A stretch of DNA of 64,000 bases from Nectonema munidae (Eukaryota; Nematomorpha; Nectonematoida; Nectonematidae), in assembly GCA_030549495.1 (NCBI GenBank), contig JAUIRK010000649.1, forward strand, positions 496,001 to 560,000. The letters run 5' to 3'. The notes below the pieces were generated by a model, which saw nothing but the letters and a program-made list of their open reading frames with translations, had not been told where the DNA came from and did not search any database. The translations under genes and the position numbers were made by a program. Shown piece by piece: positions 49,920 through 63,605 of this stretch. Within the stretch, counting starts at the first letter, position 1. Each line of letters begins with the position of its first letter.

Positions 49920-52900
49920 GCCACATTAAAATTCAAACACCTAGTGTGGAAAAAAAATTGAAAATTATAAAGGCGGTTTGTTATAGTAAAAATTTTTCAA
50001 AATTGTTTTAAATCTACCATATGTTTACATAAACATTATATCATACTGATACACATATAATATAGGCACATATGCTCGAATTCCATAAGTTTCGTGTTAA
50101 TCTCAAACATTTATAAATATATATCATTTTTAGAATGAACAAACAAAAATTTAATTTTATATTTTTTTTTAAATCTAAGCTATTTTTATTCTCATCTTTT
50201 CACATTGGTAAAATTTCTTTTTTTCTAAAAAAATTCTTTTAAAGGGTAAGAAACTTGCAATCTTCTTTGAGACATGTTTGAACCAAGAGCAGAGAATGCT
50301 CTTTCGCTTTATTGAGCGCAAATCTAATTTTTCCATCTCCTAGATGTATGCTTCAGAAGTTTCAAACTGAGTCTTCATATCTACCAGCTCAGGTTGATAT
50401 ATCATGAAAAATTAATTGTTATCTTTTATCCATGATATTCGTGTAATATTTCTTCCCACAGATGAGATTTTAGATTAAATATCCAAACTGTTCTTATTTT
50501 TGTTAGTTATTTTTTTTTTAAATATTCCTAAAAATTAGTTCCCCACCCTTTTTAAGAAAACCATTTCCCAAAGAAGTAGAGTTTCACAGAATTTTTGGAA
50601 AAGAAGCCATTCTCCAATAAGCATTTCAGTTGAAGCAATCATACGTATAAGCCTGTCTCAATACCCTTTTTAAAATTCTTTTTTTAAAGAAGCATACTAA
50701 AAAGATCAATCATATAAAGAAGATTGGACGATCAAATTCGACAAAATCTAAAACTAATTTTATCACTTCACCAACAAGTTGTTCTCTAAAAAGTCGAAAT
50801 AACTTTAGACTGATTTTTTTACTGATTTGGAATAACCGGGTGTAAGTTTCGGGTTTCGTTTATAATGAAGGTTTTGAAGATCGGTTAAAAACAGGGTAAC
50901 CGGGTTTCAACACCATATACATCTAATAGATGGAGGTGAAAGATGTGTGTGCACGTCTAAGTTTCCAACATAATGTAGACGATAACACATCTATAATTTG
51001 AAGAGTGTGGCAAAAATAGGTGGAAAAAAAAATTAAAAAAGGGATAAAAAAAACAAAAAATTTAGATGTATTAGTTAGTGAGTTAGTTAAATGAGGAAAT
51101 ATAGTTAAATTAGTAATAATAAGATTCTTAGATCCAAAATTCAATTTTAATGATGATAATCGATATATTAAAATAAGATGTTATATACCCTTAAAGTCGA
51201 ATTACAATCATATTTTGGAAAGTATAGACATCCTGTATAAAAGAATGGAATAAACTGCCTCAATATCTCAACGGCTCTCCTTCAACATATATTGATTCAA
51301 CATTTATATACTTCTAGCATCATATTTTACATGTAGATTTATGAGTAAATTGTATATAAAAATTTTTTTTTGCAAAATTTATAGTCACTTTTCTCAATAT
51401 GATATATCGGCTTCATCTTACTTAAGAAGAACATCCCCGAAACGTTTTATAAAGAATTGGAAAGTATGTACATTGATTGATATGAAATCTATAGCTTTAG
51501 CTATAATGAAAAATAAAGTCTTCTTCTATAAAAATGGGAGGCATTTAATTGTAAACGTTCAATGCTGAATTTTAGCTATACTAATGACAAATTTGTAATA
51601 CCTGAAAAATTCAAGTATCCTAAAGAAATATATGCTCTTCAGAATCAGACTTTTTAGCGGAAGAAACCAAATGATTATATACTCATTCAACTTTTCTTTT
51701 GATTTCAACTTTTCATTCAACCCATATTTTTACTTGTCTATAGTTTTAGTCAAAAAATTTACTTTGAATGAATTAAAACAAAAAGAAAAAATGCTATTTT
51801 ATTGAAAACATAAAAAATATGTAATTTGGGTTGACTGAGGTTAGTAAGTTTAATTTTTCAAACAATGAAAAAATGCTAAAAAAAATTAAAGAAATTAGTA
51901 AAAATGTTGAATTGGAGATTCTTCATCAGAACAAAGGGAATGAAGTGACTTTTTATTTGTTCTAAGGTTTTTACGACTATTCAAATAGAATTTCAGCCAT
52001 TGATCTTCATGTGGTTCTAGAATGCACATTCCCTCTTGTTTTAATCAATTTATTTTATGATAAAAATGTTTTTTTCTTTTTATCACGAAGACAATTTTTT
52101 TTATTTCACTGAAAAATCTTCAAAGAGTTTTTTAATCGTCTAAATAACTGATAAATAAGAAAAATAAGCGTAATTTAGGTTTTGGGTTTGTGGAAAACGT
52201 GTTCAAATATAAGGCGCGCAAGTGGATCAATCGCGTTTTTTAGCCAATATTGCAAAATATCGAATTAATGATAACCGCATTTAAATTGAAGTTCGGGATT
52301 TTGTGAGCCAACTGTAATTTCTTTTATTGTTATATCTATTTTCCGATTTAGCAACCGAGAGAAGAATAAACTCTCATGTCTGGACAGATGAGTGCGATGA
52401 TCATGATTATGAATCGAATCCAGACCATCTGAATTGAGATCCTACGCTCCAATCACAATGAATATTTATTGAAATATGTGTTTTTCATTGATTATTATTA
52501 TAGATAATGCAAAAAGTTGATGAAAATAGACGAAATTTTAATCTATTTTTGAAATGTTGTAGTAAGAAGCATTCACATTAATGCTTTGGATATTGGGAAA
52601 TGATCATTGTTTTCCTATTTATTGATTATAAATCTTCATCCCATCAATTCGATTTTCATATATTTCTCTTATTTTTTATTCAAGCTTTAGTTTACAAATG
52701 GAAATTTTAAAAATAAATGTTCACATTTGAATGTGAGTGATTTCCTCTGAATAAATTAAAAATAATTGATTGATTGATAAATTTATTTTAATACTTCATA
52801 ATTAATATCTTTGTGAACACTTCAATGTATATGAAAGCGCTGACTAAAGTGTTAAACACATGTTCTTCATTTGTTTATTTGGTAATTTTTTTTTAATATA

Positions 52901-55900
52901 AAATCTTGATTACGTACAAAAATTGACTATTAAAAAGTGTGACCTTTATGAGCTTCTTTCACACCAACCTTAAAAGAATATTAATATGTTTTAGAGGAAG
53001 TGCTATTAGTAAACAAATACTCTGTTGACTTTTAACAGTCCTAGTTTATGAACAAGGAATTTTTCAAGCAAGATGACTCAATTTTTCGGAATGTAAAACT
53101 AAAAAAAAGGTTTGATACAGTTTCGCATCCAAGACCTTATAGTTCAAACGCCACAAGTCTAGACACACACGTGGAAGAAGAAAGAAATTGGAAAATAGAA
53201 TTAAATTTCATTTGATGACTGATAATAAGAATTCGTAGGAAAAAACAGCAAGAATCATTATGGTGGGGAACAGTTGGAAGACTGAAAGAAAAATTGGTAG
53301 GAAAAAGAAGAAGAAGGTTATAACATATGGGAATATTTTCCATTTTATGAGTGAGCGGAATTCATTGCGCAAATTTGATGCATCAAGTGTTGCTTGTTAT
53401 GCAGTCATCGTTGAAGTTGTTGATTTTGAGGTGCGAATTTTTGCAGTCCATATAATTGGCGTAGTAAAGTTTGAAGTATGATCTAGGAAAATCAGAAAAT
53501 CATCAAAAGTTTCAAATATCCCCAAGGGCTAATAATGATGGATTTGGGGTGAATGCCGTGACTATGAACAAAATGGGTGCAATGATTATAAAGTGAACAT
53601 GCTTTTTTGTTAAAAGTGGTTTGAATGTTGTGGATAAATTTGGCCTTCTTGTGCTGTACGAGAATTCTAGACTTAACTTTGAATTCTTTATCTATAAAAC
53701 TTATCAAGATATATATGGCTTGATGAAGGGTGTTTGATTAAATCAAAACATCCCAAAGCCAAAAAACAGACAAAAATTAAAATTGATTTTTTTTTATACA
53801 TTTTAAATATCTTAGTTATTTTTTTTAGTTATTTTTGATCTCAATCTTTGAAAATTTTCCTTTCATTTTGTCTCAATTTTATAATTTTTTATATTGATAT
53901 TTATATTGATTTTTAATATGAAAAGTTTAAGTCTAATCAACATAGAATACTTTGATGTACCTTTCTTCAAATTAAAAAAACTTTCTTCATTTTTTTTTGT
54001 TGGTTGAATATCAAAGCACTTTCAGCTGTATCGCATATGCTCGCATTATGCTTGAAATGGTTACCCCTTTTGTGGCTTTGTTTTTAAGAATCGGGAGCCT
54101 TGGGGATCGAAGCCCTGACCTTTAACTGTTAAGCTGAGAGGCGCCAATTTTGGGGCAGAGAAGAAGCAGATCGAGAGGTCAAAAGATCAAATACCAAATA
54201 AAGATATTTGAAAGAATCAACGCCTACATTAGAAGGGAAATAGTAAAAGCATGGATTTATTCAAAACCTTCAAGTTTTCAAGTGTTTTAGTTTTCAGAAA
54301 AGTGAGCAAGAAACTTTGAATTCTATATTTATACATATAATACAAACAAAAATTTATAAAAATCTAAAATTTTCCTTCACACGTAAGACAAATTTTATTT
54401 ATACGAAACTATTTTGTATCTAATTTGAGTTAGTCTAGCAAAATACACGCATTTTAATATTGAATCTCTTGAAAGGCGGAATCATAGAGTAATGAAAATT
54501 GTGTTCAATTTCAATAAATTTTCCCCAAATCCTCATTTGTTCAGAGAATTTAACTTGTTTAAATTGGAAGAATTTGTAAAATGCAAAAGTTGGCCATTTT
54601 TAACTTCAAAATTTGAACCTAGATTCGCACAACTTATTTAAAAACGTAATAGTAATCTGCAGTGAAAAGGAAGAGGCTACTCTTTCAATCTGTAATGTGC
54701 AGAGTGCTTATGTTTAACGAACGGAGTTTCACACAGAACTATTTTTCTTGCTCTCTTAAATATTTTTTGGATCTTTGTATTGCGGTTTTGATAAACTATT
54801 GGAATCTAACTCATTCAAGAATGAAGACAAAATCTTGCACAGTGAGTGAACTTCAATTTTGTTATACAGATTTTTAGTTGAATTTTGTAATTTTAAATTT
54901 CACGAATAATTGATAATAACATTTCTGAAAGTGTAGACTCGAAAAACAGTTCTGAAGCTTTTATTTTTTTTATTATAAATTGTTTTTTTAAAAAAATCTC
55001 TTCTAGTTCGGGAACAAAATGATGGCTTCTAAGACTTAATTTTTGGATACACCTTCTTTACGCAAGTATTGACATTTTTTTCCAAAAAAGATTAAAAATG
55101 ATACAATAATAATACTAATACACATATAGTTGATAAAGAAAGAAATTTATTGACAAAGTTTTGGAATCAGAGCATTTAACAGATATAATTATTGTTATTA
55201 TTAATCCAACGCAAGGTAAACATTCTTTTGAGTTTCAATTTGTGCTAGCGTGTGAAAGAATAAGCGAAAACTTTCCGGTAATTTTTAAATCCCGAGTAAC
55301 TTGCGAATATACGTTTATATAGTGTTGCAAAAATTCCATTTTCTAAGCTTATTTATTCACAATGATCGTGCATTTTTTAGCGCTGTTGTTATGAACTCAT
55401 CCTGACCGATATTCGCTTTCATGAAAGAAGCAAAGAAGATTTGAAAAAGATTTAAAAATAATATTCAGAGAATATTATCTGAGTGTGTGAAAAGGGCGCG
55501 AATTTTAAAATATTTTTTTTGGAAAAGCTGTTTCAAAGGAAAAGTAGTGTGAATGGCAAAAAGATATGGGAAATAGAATACGCAAATATTTCGACGATTG
55601 GGCGCGTAGAAGAGCTGCCAATGAAGACGTGACATGCATACTTCACTTCTTTCGGATGTCTTGTGATGAAGCCGAAGTATCTAAGGAAAAATAAATAAAT
55701 CCGCTAAAAATATTCTTCACACTTCAAACTTCTCTTCATTTCTTAAGTTAACTTGCTCTGATGATTTCCATTTTTCCAATTCAATTGACTTTTTTGCCTT
55801 TTTTTTTTAAATATTTATTACTTTCCATATATAAATTTAGATGAATTTTTTTTTTTTTTGATAATTTTTTTCTATTTAAATTAATTTTTTTGCATATTAA

Positions 55901-56592
55901 TTCTCTATCCAATTTAAAGTAAACATTTTGTTCATTTTAAATGCACCCATATTTCAGTTAAAATTTTTCATTTTATAACAAGGAATAATTTTTTTTCTTT
56001 TTTTGAATATCTTTATTTTTCTTTACCCAATATTCCCTATCATGGATGCTCGCAATGGTTGGCAAACAATTCATTTGTCTGCCTAGATATTGAAATATTT
56101 CAAATATTTTTGAAAAGCATCCATAATTTACTAATTTCAAAAATAATTTCAATACACGTGAGCAAATATCAAGAATTTTATGAAACAAATGCATAAATAT
56201 GACTTTGCCATCATCACTTGTTTAAAAATGCGCTGAACGATTATTTTCTGCATCGAATAACGTGATCTATTTTTTTAATTTTGAGTTGTAATGTCGAATA
56301 AAAAAATTTATAGTCATTTACTTTTTAATATTCTCACAAATAATAATAATAATAATCAAATAAAATGTCCAACATATTACTAATAATTACTAACAAGTTA
56401 TATGAGTATCTCGCTAATTTATTTTCAAGAATATGTATTAAAAATATTTTTACTTTTCTTGAAAATTTTGGAAAGAATTAAGTGTGTAGATGCAAGGGAG
56501 CGTAGAGAGAAAGGCTTGCTCTTAAAGGGGACGTCATGGTAAAAAGGTTGAGAGCTACTGTTTTATAGCATTATTTGGGTAGGATTTATGGG
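49920..56592. other. Intergenic DNA, little recognised
   Basis: AT-rich, without a credible gene. A SINE fragment (TTTCGCATCCAAGACCTTAT) lies near 53120. A tRNA-like patch with GGGCTTCGATCCCC on the minus strand lies near 54098-54111. AAT repeats lie near 56340. All open frames are short and lack motifs. Confidence 0.4.
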
Positions 56593-56633
56593 TTGTTGTT
56601 GTTGTTAGCCCCTAGATTATACTATCTTTATAT
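56593..56633 (-). repeat. 41-bp repeat with TTG tract, copy 1
   Basis: It differs from 57060-57100 at a single base. It reads (TTG)n then TTAGCCCCTAGATTATAC. In the other orientation it ends in an AAC repeat, like the 3' tail of a retroposon. Confidence 0.65.
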
Positions 56634-57059
56634 GGTAAACGGAGAAGGATTGGCGAAGGAGAAGCATTGGCGATTTTTCTTTTTTTTATGTTGCCGCAAA
56701 CTTGTTCATGTGCACTGCCACTATAACACAATTCTTTTTTTTCCTCATCACTTTTCTTGCTCGCTCTTACGATAAAACACTTTGCTTGCGCATATGGTTA
56801 TCATTCATTGTTTTTCTCTCATACTACTATTTATTTTGTAAATCTTCACCATTATTTTTCTAATCATTTTACTTCTGTACTTTTTTTTATTCAATACAGT
56901 TATTAAGATGTATATTGATGGATATAATTATTTAAAAAAAGGGAGTATTTGAAGACTGTTCACTATTACTGTACGAGACCCTCTTGCTCAGGTTTGTCTT
57001 TTTTTTCAGGGGGTAAGATTAAAGAGTGTAGAATTTATATTTGTTATTCCATTGCATTG

Positions 57060-57100
57060 TTGTTGTTGTTGTTAGCCCCTAAATTATACTATCTTTATAT
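57060..57100 (-). repeat. 41-bp repeat with TTG tract, copy 2
   Basis: Second copy of 56593-56633, in the same orientation, 467 bp away. Confidence 0.65.
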
Positions 57101-57534
57101 AATCTATGAGTTCAAAACAAGGCTTTGTTTAAATGGAGAGAGTATTTCTATAAAAGCAAGTACTCTCAGGGAAAAGTGTAGAATTTTGTTACACTTTCGC
57201 AGCAGTAGCGATAAACCAGTCTAATTTCAGCCAACCCGCAAAAATCCACCATAAGGTACTGCTGGCTTTTTGAAGGCTTCTACATATGGCTAGATGATGA
57301 TTACATTGTTGTCCCTACATAGAAAGAGCATTTTTATTTTATACCAAGTATAGAGTATATGAATTTTTACATATATCCAAATTCATTTGTACTTTTTTTT
57401 AGAACAAAGTTGCTTCACCCTGATAAAGCAAAAAGCGTCAGTACAAGTCCATGAGTACAACACAAACCCGGCTAATGTTAATGAATGTTAACATATGTAT
57501 TTCAATTTTCCATCAAGCTTTGGAGATCCTTGAA

Positions 57535-57681
57535 GGTAAAGGTACCGTAGGATGTCTTCACCGGGAAGGCACACTTGCGCCGCTTGTATCGAACTATGAA
57601 GAAAGTAGGCTTGATGCAGGATCGAATCCAAGACCTTGAGTTATAGAAACCCAGTATCTAACCAACCTTACTCATGCCCCC
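57535..57681 (-). mobile_element. tRNA-derived SINE, copy 4
   Basis: The minus strand has TTGGTTAGATACTGG and the B box GGATTCGATCC. The body contains GTGCCTTCCCGGTGAAGACA and the tail TACCTTTACCTT. Same family as 22377-22525. Confidence 0.83.
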
Positions 57682-57839
57682 CTTGAGACGTGATGTATAT
57701 CATACAATTTCGATGAGTATGTATTTAGTGTGTGTGAGTATTTGATAATACGGTCTCTACTGTCTCTAAAAATATAGGTGATTTATTATGTGTGTATATT
57801 AATGTGTTTATTTCAAATACGAAACTAAATTTTCCAAAG

Positions 57840-58060
57840 TTGTAACTTTCATAAAATGCGTGAACAGACAAAATGGCGATGGATATATTTCGAAAGGCAC
57901 AACAATGCCAATATCCGTTTGAAGAGGTCATAATGTCGACGCAAAGAATGATAGTGATATTTAGTTGGTCAAGTTGATTCATTGACATTGATGTACAAAT
58001 TTTAACCATGGACATTTTGTATGTGAACATTATGTCAGTTGGCATTTTGTGGTGTTACCC
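57840..58060. repeat. Iterated ACATTTTGT-type repeat
   Basis: GACAAAATGGCGATGG at the left and GGACATTTTGTATGTG, AACATTATGTCAGTTGG, CATTTTGTGGTG at the right. Short degenerate units recur about every 16-18 bp. Probably mobile-element iterons, family unknown. Confidence 0.4.
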
Positions 58061-58944
58061 AAAAATGATATACTATTTGAAAACTGTCTGAATTTTACAT
58101 TTTATATTTTTCGGAAAAAATAAAAACTTCATAAGTGAACAGATTGGTTTTTCTCATTGGCAATCGAAATATAGGACTTCTGGATCGATACGAAACTTTC
58201 GGAGAGCTATGCCCTCTACTAAAGTAAAATTAAAGTTTTACTGAGGTTCAAAGATTGACGCGGGAAAATATTAAAGCGATTTTTAAAAAAAAATATGGGC
58301 CCAGTGCAACTGTGTGCCCTACCCAAATTCCATTAGATCCCCGGCAAAACAAACGCTATTATCAAATTTGATATAACAAAGTCTTCGTACTTCCTTTGAA
58401 AAGCGCAGTCGCTTTTCAAAACATATGTGGTTGCTTTAAAAAAAATGAAAAAGCTAAATATAATTCTTACGATTCTTTTTCAGGGTGATACGCTGTGAAA
58501 GAGATTTGATCGTATGGAAAGTAGTATTTGTTGGCGCGATGATATCTCTGCAAGAAGAAAATGGATGCAACAATACAAAAATAACATATGTGAGAATTGT
58601 ATATCAAGGTTTGTTGCTTCATAAGTGCATAACTTTTTTTTTAATGGAACTTGAATCAAAGAAACTAGAGTTGACATTTTCGGAACTCTTTTCTTCAGAG
58701 ATTTTTTATTTTTATTTGTTTTGATATAATAAAAAACAAAAGCATTATATCATCCCCGTTAAAGTTTGTAATGAAAAGATTTCACAAACGCAGAAAGTGG
58801 ACTAAATTCGATTCTGGTTCTTTAACCGATTAAAGAGGATCAATTGCATTGAAAAAATTAATTACACGTAAAATAAATGTCAAAAAAGAAGATATGCTAA
58901 GAGAGGTAGACAAAGAAAGTGTCACAGAGCGATGAAACAAATCG

Positions 58945-59381
58945 CATAGTTGCCAACCTCAGAGAAGACCAAAGCGGTAGACTTTTTTCGAAAACGACCC
59001 ATGGACCCTACAATTTTTTTATGCTTTTTTTTGCAAGTACTACAAAATGCATGGGAAGAAGCTACTTTGGATTTAGTAATAATAAATTCAAATTTTTGAA
59101 TGCATTCTTTTTTAAAACAGTTGTCGTAGCGACTTGTTTTATTTTTATTATCACTCATTCTTCAAGAAGTAAAAATTGGTTTACATAATTTAAATAGTCT
59201 AAATATTTATGTAAAAACATAAATCGATGAGAAAAAGTAGAAAAAACAAGCAAAACAAATATTGCACAAGATGCATATGCTCAGCGTGTGCCAATAAAAA
59301 TTTTAGCATTCAAAAGCCGTAGACCAAAAAAAGTCGAACAGCGGTAGTTTAGTGCCGAAAGCGGTAGAGTTGGCAGCTATG
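58945..59381. mobile_element. TIR element (437 bp), hAT-like
   Basis: Ends are CATAGTTGCCAACCTC and the inverse GAGTTGGCAGCTATG. Subterminal AAAGCGGTAGACTTTTTTCG recurs inverted and in direct form (GCGGTAGTTT, GCGGTAGAG). The 8-bp flanks ACAAATCG and AAATCCGT do not match cleanly, so the superfamily is tentative. Confidence 0.6.
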
Positions 59382-59947
59382 AAATCCGTGTATTGACTTT
59401 TAAAATTGTTCGCGTCCCCTCCACCCCTCACGAACACAAAACAAGAAATAACTTAGAATAATTAGGACAGAAGCGTTGATTTTTTTGGAAAACATCTCCA
59501 TAGACATGACGTCACACACGAAATTAGATTAGCCTACACTGAATATGCACACAAAGGCAAAGAGAATGAAAAAATGGTAAAGGTATTGAAGAGAGTATAT
59601 TATATCCCAAATTTTTCAATTTATAAACAAGAAAATTTTATAAAAATTTTTCATTTAAAAAAAAATTATTTTACTTACCTTCTAAAAATTTTTTAGAAGC
59701 ATTTTTTCAAAATCTAACATTTCATGGTATATTGTTGAAATAGGGTATATCATTTTTGAATATAAATACTTGATGAAAATTGGCATCCCAATTCATTCAT
59801 TTTGCAAACTTCAAATTCCATTGTTGGAATAAGTTGAAAAAAACTTACTTAGGAAGCTTAAATGTATCGAATATATAAGAATTATGAAAAATTTAGGATT
59901 ATATGCGATTCAAAATTTCAAATTAGCAAAATCAATTATTTAAAACG

Positions 59948-60531
59948 GTGTTTCTCAAAGTGGCCATATGGTCCCCTGCGGGGCCAAAGAGAAAATTCTG
60001 GAACCCCAAATCAAAGTGAAAAAAATTGTGTGAATTCATATAGAGAACTATAACAATACGAAGTATAAAAAAATTTACAAATTAAAAAAAAATTAACTAG
60101 AAATTTAGTTTTATTTTATTTTTTTAATACTCTTTTGTGATATTTTTAAAAATGCCGGCGCCTCAATGGTTTGTGGATCCTTTCATTCTTGATCCATCTG
60201 AAGTTGATATAGAAATTCAAGAAAGTTTAATTTAACTTCAAAACAACACAGCAGCATTGACAGGATTCAAACATGGAGGGTATCAAAAGTTGTGGATGGA
60301 GGAAGAAATTTTTCAAAAACACCCTTTAATAAAATGAAAAAACATGAAAATATTTTTCCTTTCTTTTCCTACATCTTATTTAGTCCAGTGTCAGGCTTTA
60401 GAAGAGTGATCCAAGGCCTGTCAAAAACTGGAAATCACCTCGCAATAGAAAAAAGAGGAAATTTACGCCTCTCACTAAACCCGAATATTGATAAATTCGT
60501 AAAACAACATCAATCACAAGCTTCCCATTAA
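59948..60531 (+). pseudogene. hAT element remnant with transposase C-terminal relic
   Basis: A hAT-like end GGTGTTTCTCAAAGTGGCC starts at about 59947. From 60151 the plus strand reads MPAPQWFVDPFILDPSEV, DIEIQESLI, a stop, then LQNNTAALTGFKHGGYQKLW. This matches the hAT (ZBED-like) pattern NPF-EIQEELIELQ-F-FW. After frameshifts, GNLRLSLNPNIDKFVKQHQS and QASH precede a stop at 60529-60531, the usual C-terminus of this group. The middle (about 60300-60420) is eroded. It probably derives from an internally deleted copy. Confidence 0.75.
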
Positions 60532-63120
60532 AGCATTGCAACAAAGAACTTTTTTTAAACAAAGAAAAACTAAAATCCACATCTAAGGATGGAATCATTC
60601 TAAGATTCCATGATTATGTTCTTCAATCATATTATTTATGTGGTAGTATGGATGAGTCCAAATTTTTATCTATAATGATCAAAAATGATCTGTGAAATAA
60701 TTATAAATATGGAATATAAATCTAAATTACTTACAAAAAAATAGGCTATTAGAAATGCTGACCTATTAAATAAACAGTTGACTTTTCTTGACCTGATAAC
60801 TTGGGCTTCTTTTACACAAACTTTATAAAATAAGATTGAATAAGTGTTATTGGAATTCAAAAGTTCACCTTATTGACTTTTAACTGCTCTAATTATTATA
60901 ATAGAAGAATAATTTTGTCCCATTATCATCATCATCATCATCAGAAAACAAACTATTTAGCGCATAAATTACAAAAAGTTGGCCAGAACGGAACTACAGA
61001 AAGCAACTCTAAGATGAAAAAAAATGTAAATTTGTAAAAAGAACCTACCATGTGTGTATTGGATTTGCAAATCATGCGGATTCCATCGACTCCAATTTCC
61101 AAAATGCACAGCGGAGGAGGTAAGGGCGATTTCGTCTTTCTCAACAAACTTATCTAAAGCAGAATGAAAAGAGCTTCAAAAAGTTTGCCTTAACTGAGAG
61201 ATATGAAGGCAAAAAGTTAGGTAGAGTGCATTCGAAGCTAGGAATTCGTCTTAAATTTGTTCTGTTTAAAGTAAGTGTTACAGTAATGACTTCTATACTT
61301 CTGCAAATAAATATCAACTTTTTTTAATTCCAAATTTGATGTATATAAGTCAACTCAAGCATTCCTACTTTCAAAGTCGAGGTAACAAAAATCTAAGATC
61401 TTCATCGGCAGGGACCCTGGAAAGTCACTTCTACAAGCCACTACCATATGGTCCAATCTGTTGATAATGTTTTTTGATAAAAAATGCTCCAAATATAGAA
61501 TTTCAAAAACACTAGCATAGTTCAGCATTTTGGTTAAAATTTTCCAACACCTTACTATTTTTAAACTAAACACCTAGACCTAACTGAGACATTAATTAAT
61601 TTAAAAATTAATTAACAAAAAAAACTAAATTTTAAAAACTTATTAAAAGTAAAAAAGTATTTTACTTTCTGTTGAACTTTTCTTTATTTTTGATATTGAA
61701 TAAAATAAAATGTTTTAGAATTTTTTCCTTATTTTAAACTTTCATTTGACCCATTTCAGAAAATTAATTACAAAACTTTCAACACAATTATGTATTTGAG
61801 ACTTTTAATGCTTTTTTTTTGTAATTTTCTAAAAATAGTTACACATTTTTTTCGAAAAAATTAACCAAAAGTAACGAAACTTTTTATTAAGGCAAATGCT
61901 TACAAAAAATGACACAAAAATTTTCTAAAAAACGATAACGAAAAAGAGGCGCTTTTTCGTTGAAAATGACGATAACTATAACGAAACTATTTTTACGAGT
62001 AAAGATCCCAAATAAAATATTCCAAAAATAATGACATATTGAGTCCTAACTAAAATGGTTTCAATTCAAATATATTGTTCAAACAGTGCGAGAGTTATTT
62101 TACGAATCAATTAATTTTTAAACAGATTATTTCGGACCTTATTTTTTTTTATTATAAAGTAAATGCTTTTACCAACGATGATTCAATTTTTCAAAAATTT
62201 CTCTTTTATTTATTCAAAGCCTTTCTTAGTTAAATTTGTTCTAAGTTCGCTTCTCATACAACTGTCATTATGAAATGTGGAATCTAAAAATGTTTTACTG
62301 AACATTTTTCTATAAATTGTCAGTCTGTCTCTATTGGAATAAAATTTATGTCTAAAGTTATGCTAAGTGAAGTAAGAGAGGCATTTCCAAACCTTTTTCA
62401 TTGCGGAAAAAGTTGTGTGACATCCTTTACTTGAATCTACTTCCACAGAGCCCAAAAAACTGAGCAAGAATCTTTCAATTTTTGTTTCTTGCGCTAAAAA
62501 CAATCAACAAAATATTTAAAATATAACTTACTTTAAATGATTGATCAAACCCTTGATCCAAGACCATTAACCAGAATCAAACGAGTTAGCGGTGCAAAGA
62601 ATTTATACTTTTGGAAAGATAAATTTAGCAAATGCAAAATTTGTAAATTATTTGGATTTGAAAGAGTACATTAAAATGGCATTTCTTTTAAAGAACTGCA
62701 AGAGATATAGGAGGATCGTAGAATTTCATTCAAAAACTTTATATAGTTGGAAAAAAAGAAGTCACAAAAATCGAGCTCAAACATTTGAATGAATATTATC
62801 TCGTTTTTAGTATAAAAAGTTGCCCTGCATACTTTAATTGTTATTGCATAAGCTTAGAAAAATTTGTTCTAGACTTTTTTCAAGCACATATTTGATCCGG
62901 TTTTCGGGTTTTAAAAAAATATTTATTACTACTAATAATAATAGTATAATCGGTTTTACGGCTACCTTCTTAGCAAGCTAGTGTCTAGCCGGTTTTACAA
63001 GTATGAATAAATATTTATCCAATTTTACGTTTCTAAATTTTCACTATTTTTCTCGTCGTTTAAGAAAAATTTAGATTTTTTTTCTCTTATCTTTCTCAAC
63101 TACTTTTTTCAAAGTTTATT
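60532..63120. other. Intergenic DNA, nothing recognised
   Basis: AT-rich; an ATC run at about 60925-60941. No coding or terminal-repeat signal was seen. The tract 62900-63010 has several CGGTTTTAC copies spaced irregularly. Confidence 0.4.
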
Positions 63121-63605
63121 TTTGGTCTATCCTTACCCTTACCCAAATTTTGTAGTTCACAAGCCTTTTTGATAAACTCCCCTTTTGATCTCCTATTCAT
63201 ATGGCAAAACATCTGAGCCTTTGCTTCTCTAAAACATTATTTAATTCATTTACTTGACATAAATTTCTTATTTTCTCATTATTTATTCTGGATTTTAAAC
63301 GAAAGTCACACATAATTCTGAGCATTCTCATTTCTGTTGCATTTAACCTACTTTCCTCAGCTTCTTTCAATGTCCAACGTTGACCAGTATGTTCTAAACC
63401 TGCTCAACTTTTATATAGACATAACCTCTTAAATTTGACAGAAAGAATTAGTACACAAAATACTGCTTAAAGATTTACTTTTTTTCCAAGCTAGTCTTAT
63501 TCAATGCTCTATACAGACTTCTTACACTACCTACCCTATTTAAATTCTCTCCTAGCTAACAAAATTGATTAACTTCTTCCAATCATACCCGAGCACCGAC
63601 TATGT
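63121..63605 (-). pseudogene. LINE reverse-transcriptase C-terminal relic
   Basis: The minus strand from about 63383 reads QRWTLKEAEESRLNATEMRM, LRIMCDFRLKSRINNEKIRN and LCQVNELNNVLEKQRLRCFA. After a one-base frame change, HMNRRSKGEFIKKACEL and GKGKDRP follow. This is the pattern of RTE-like non-LTR elements: YGxExWTL, EMRMLR, RIRNExIR, RLRWxGHxxR and RP. Further upstream sequence (63384-63605) reads LEEVNQFCxLGE, matching the usual VDEFVYLGS block, between stops. It may extend past 63605. Broken by several stops and frameshifts. Confidence 0.75.

Noticed and set aside
53108-53150. SINE-like fragment
   Set aside because: It matches only about 35 bp around the CCAAGACCTT segment; too short and diverged to list as a copy.
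54098-54150. tRNA-like patch on the minus strand (GGGCTTCGATCCCC)
   Set aside because: A B-box-like arm is present, but the spacing to any A box is too short and no acceptor stem forms.
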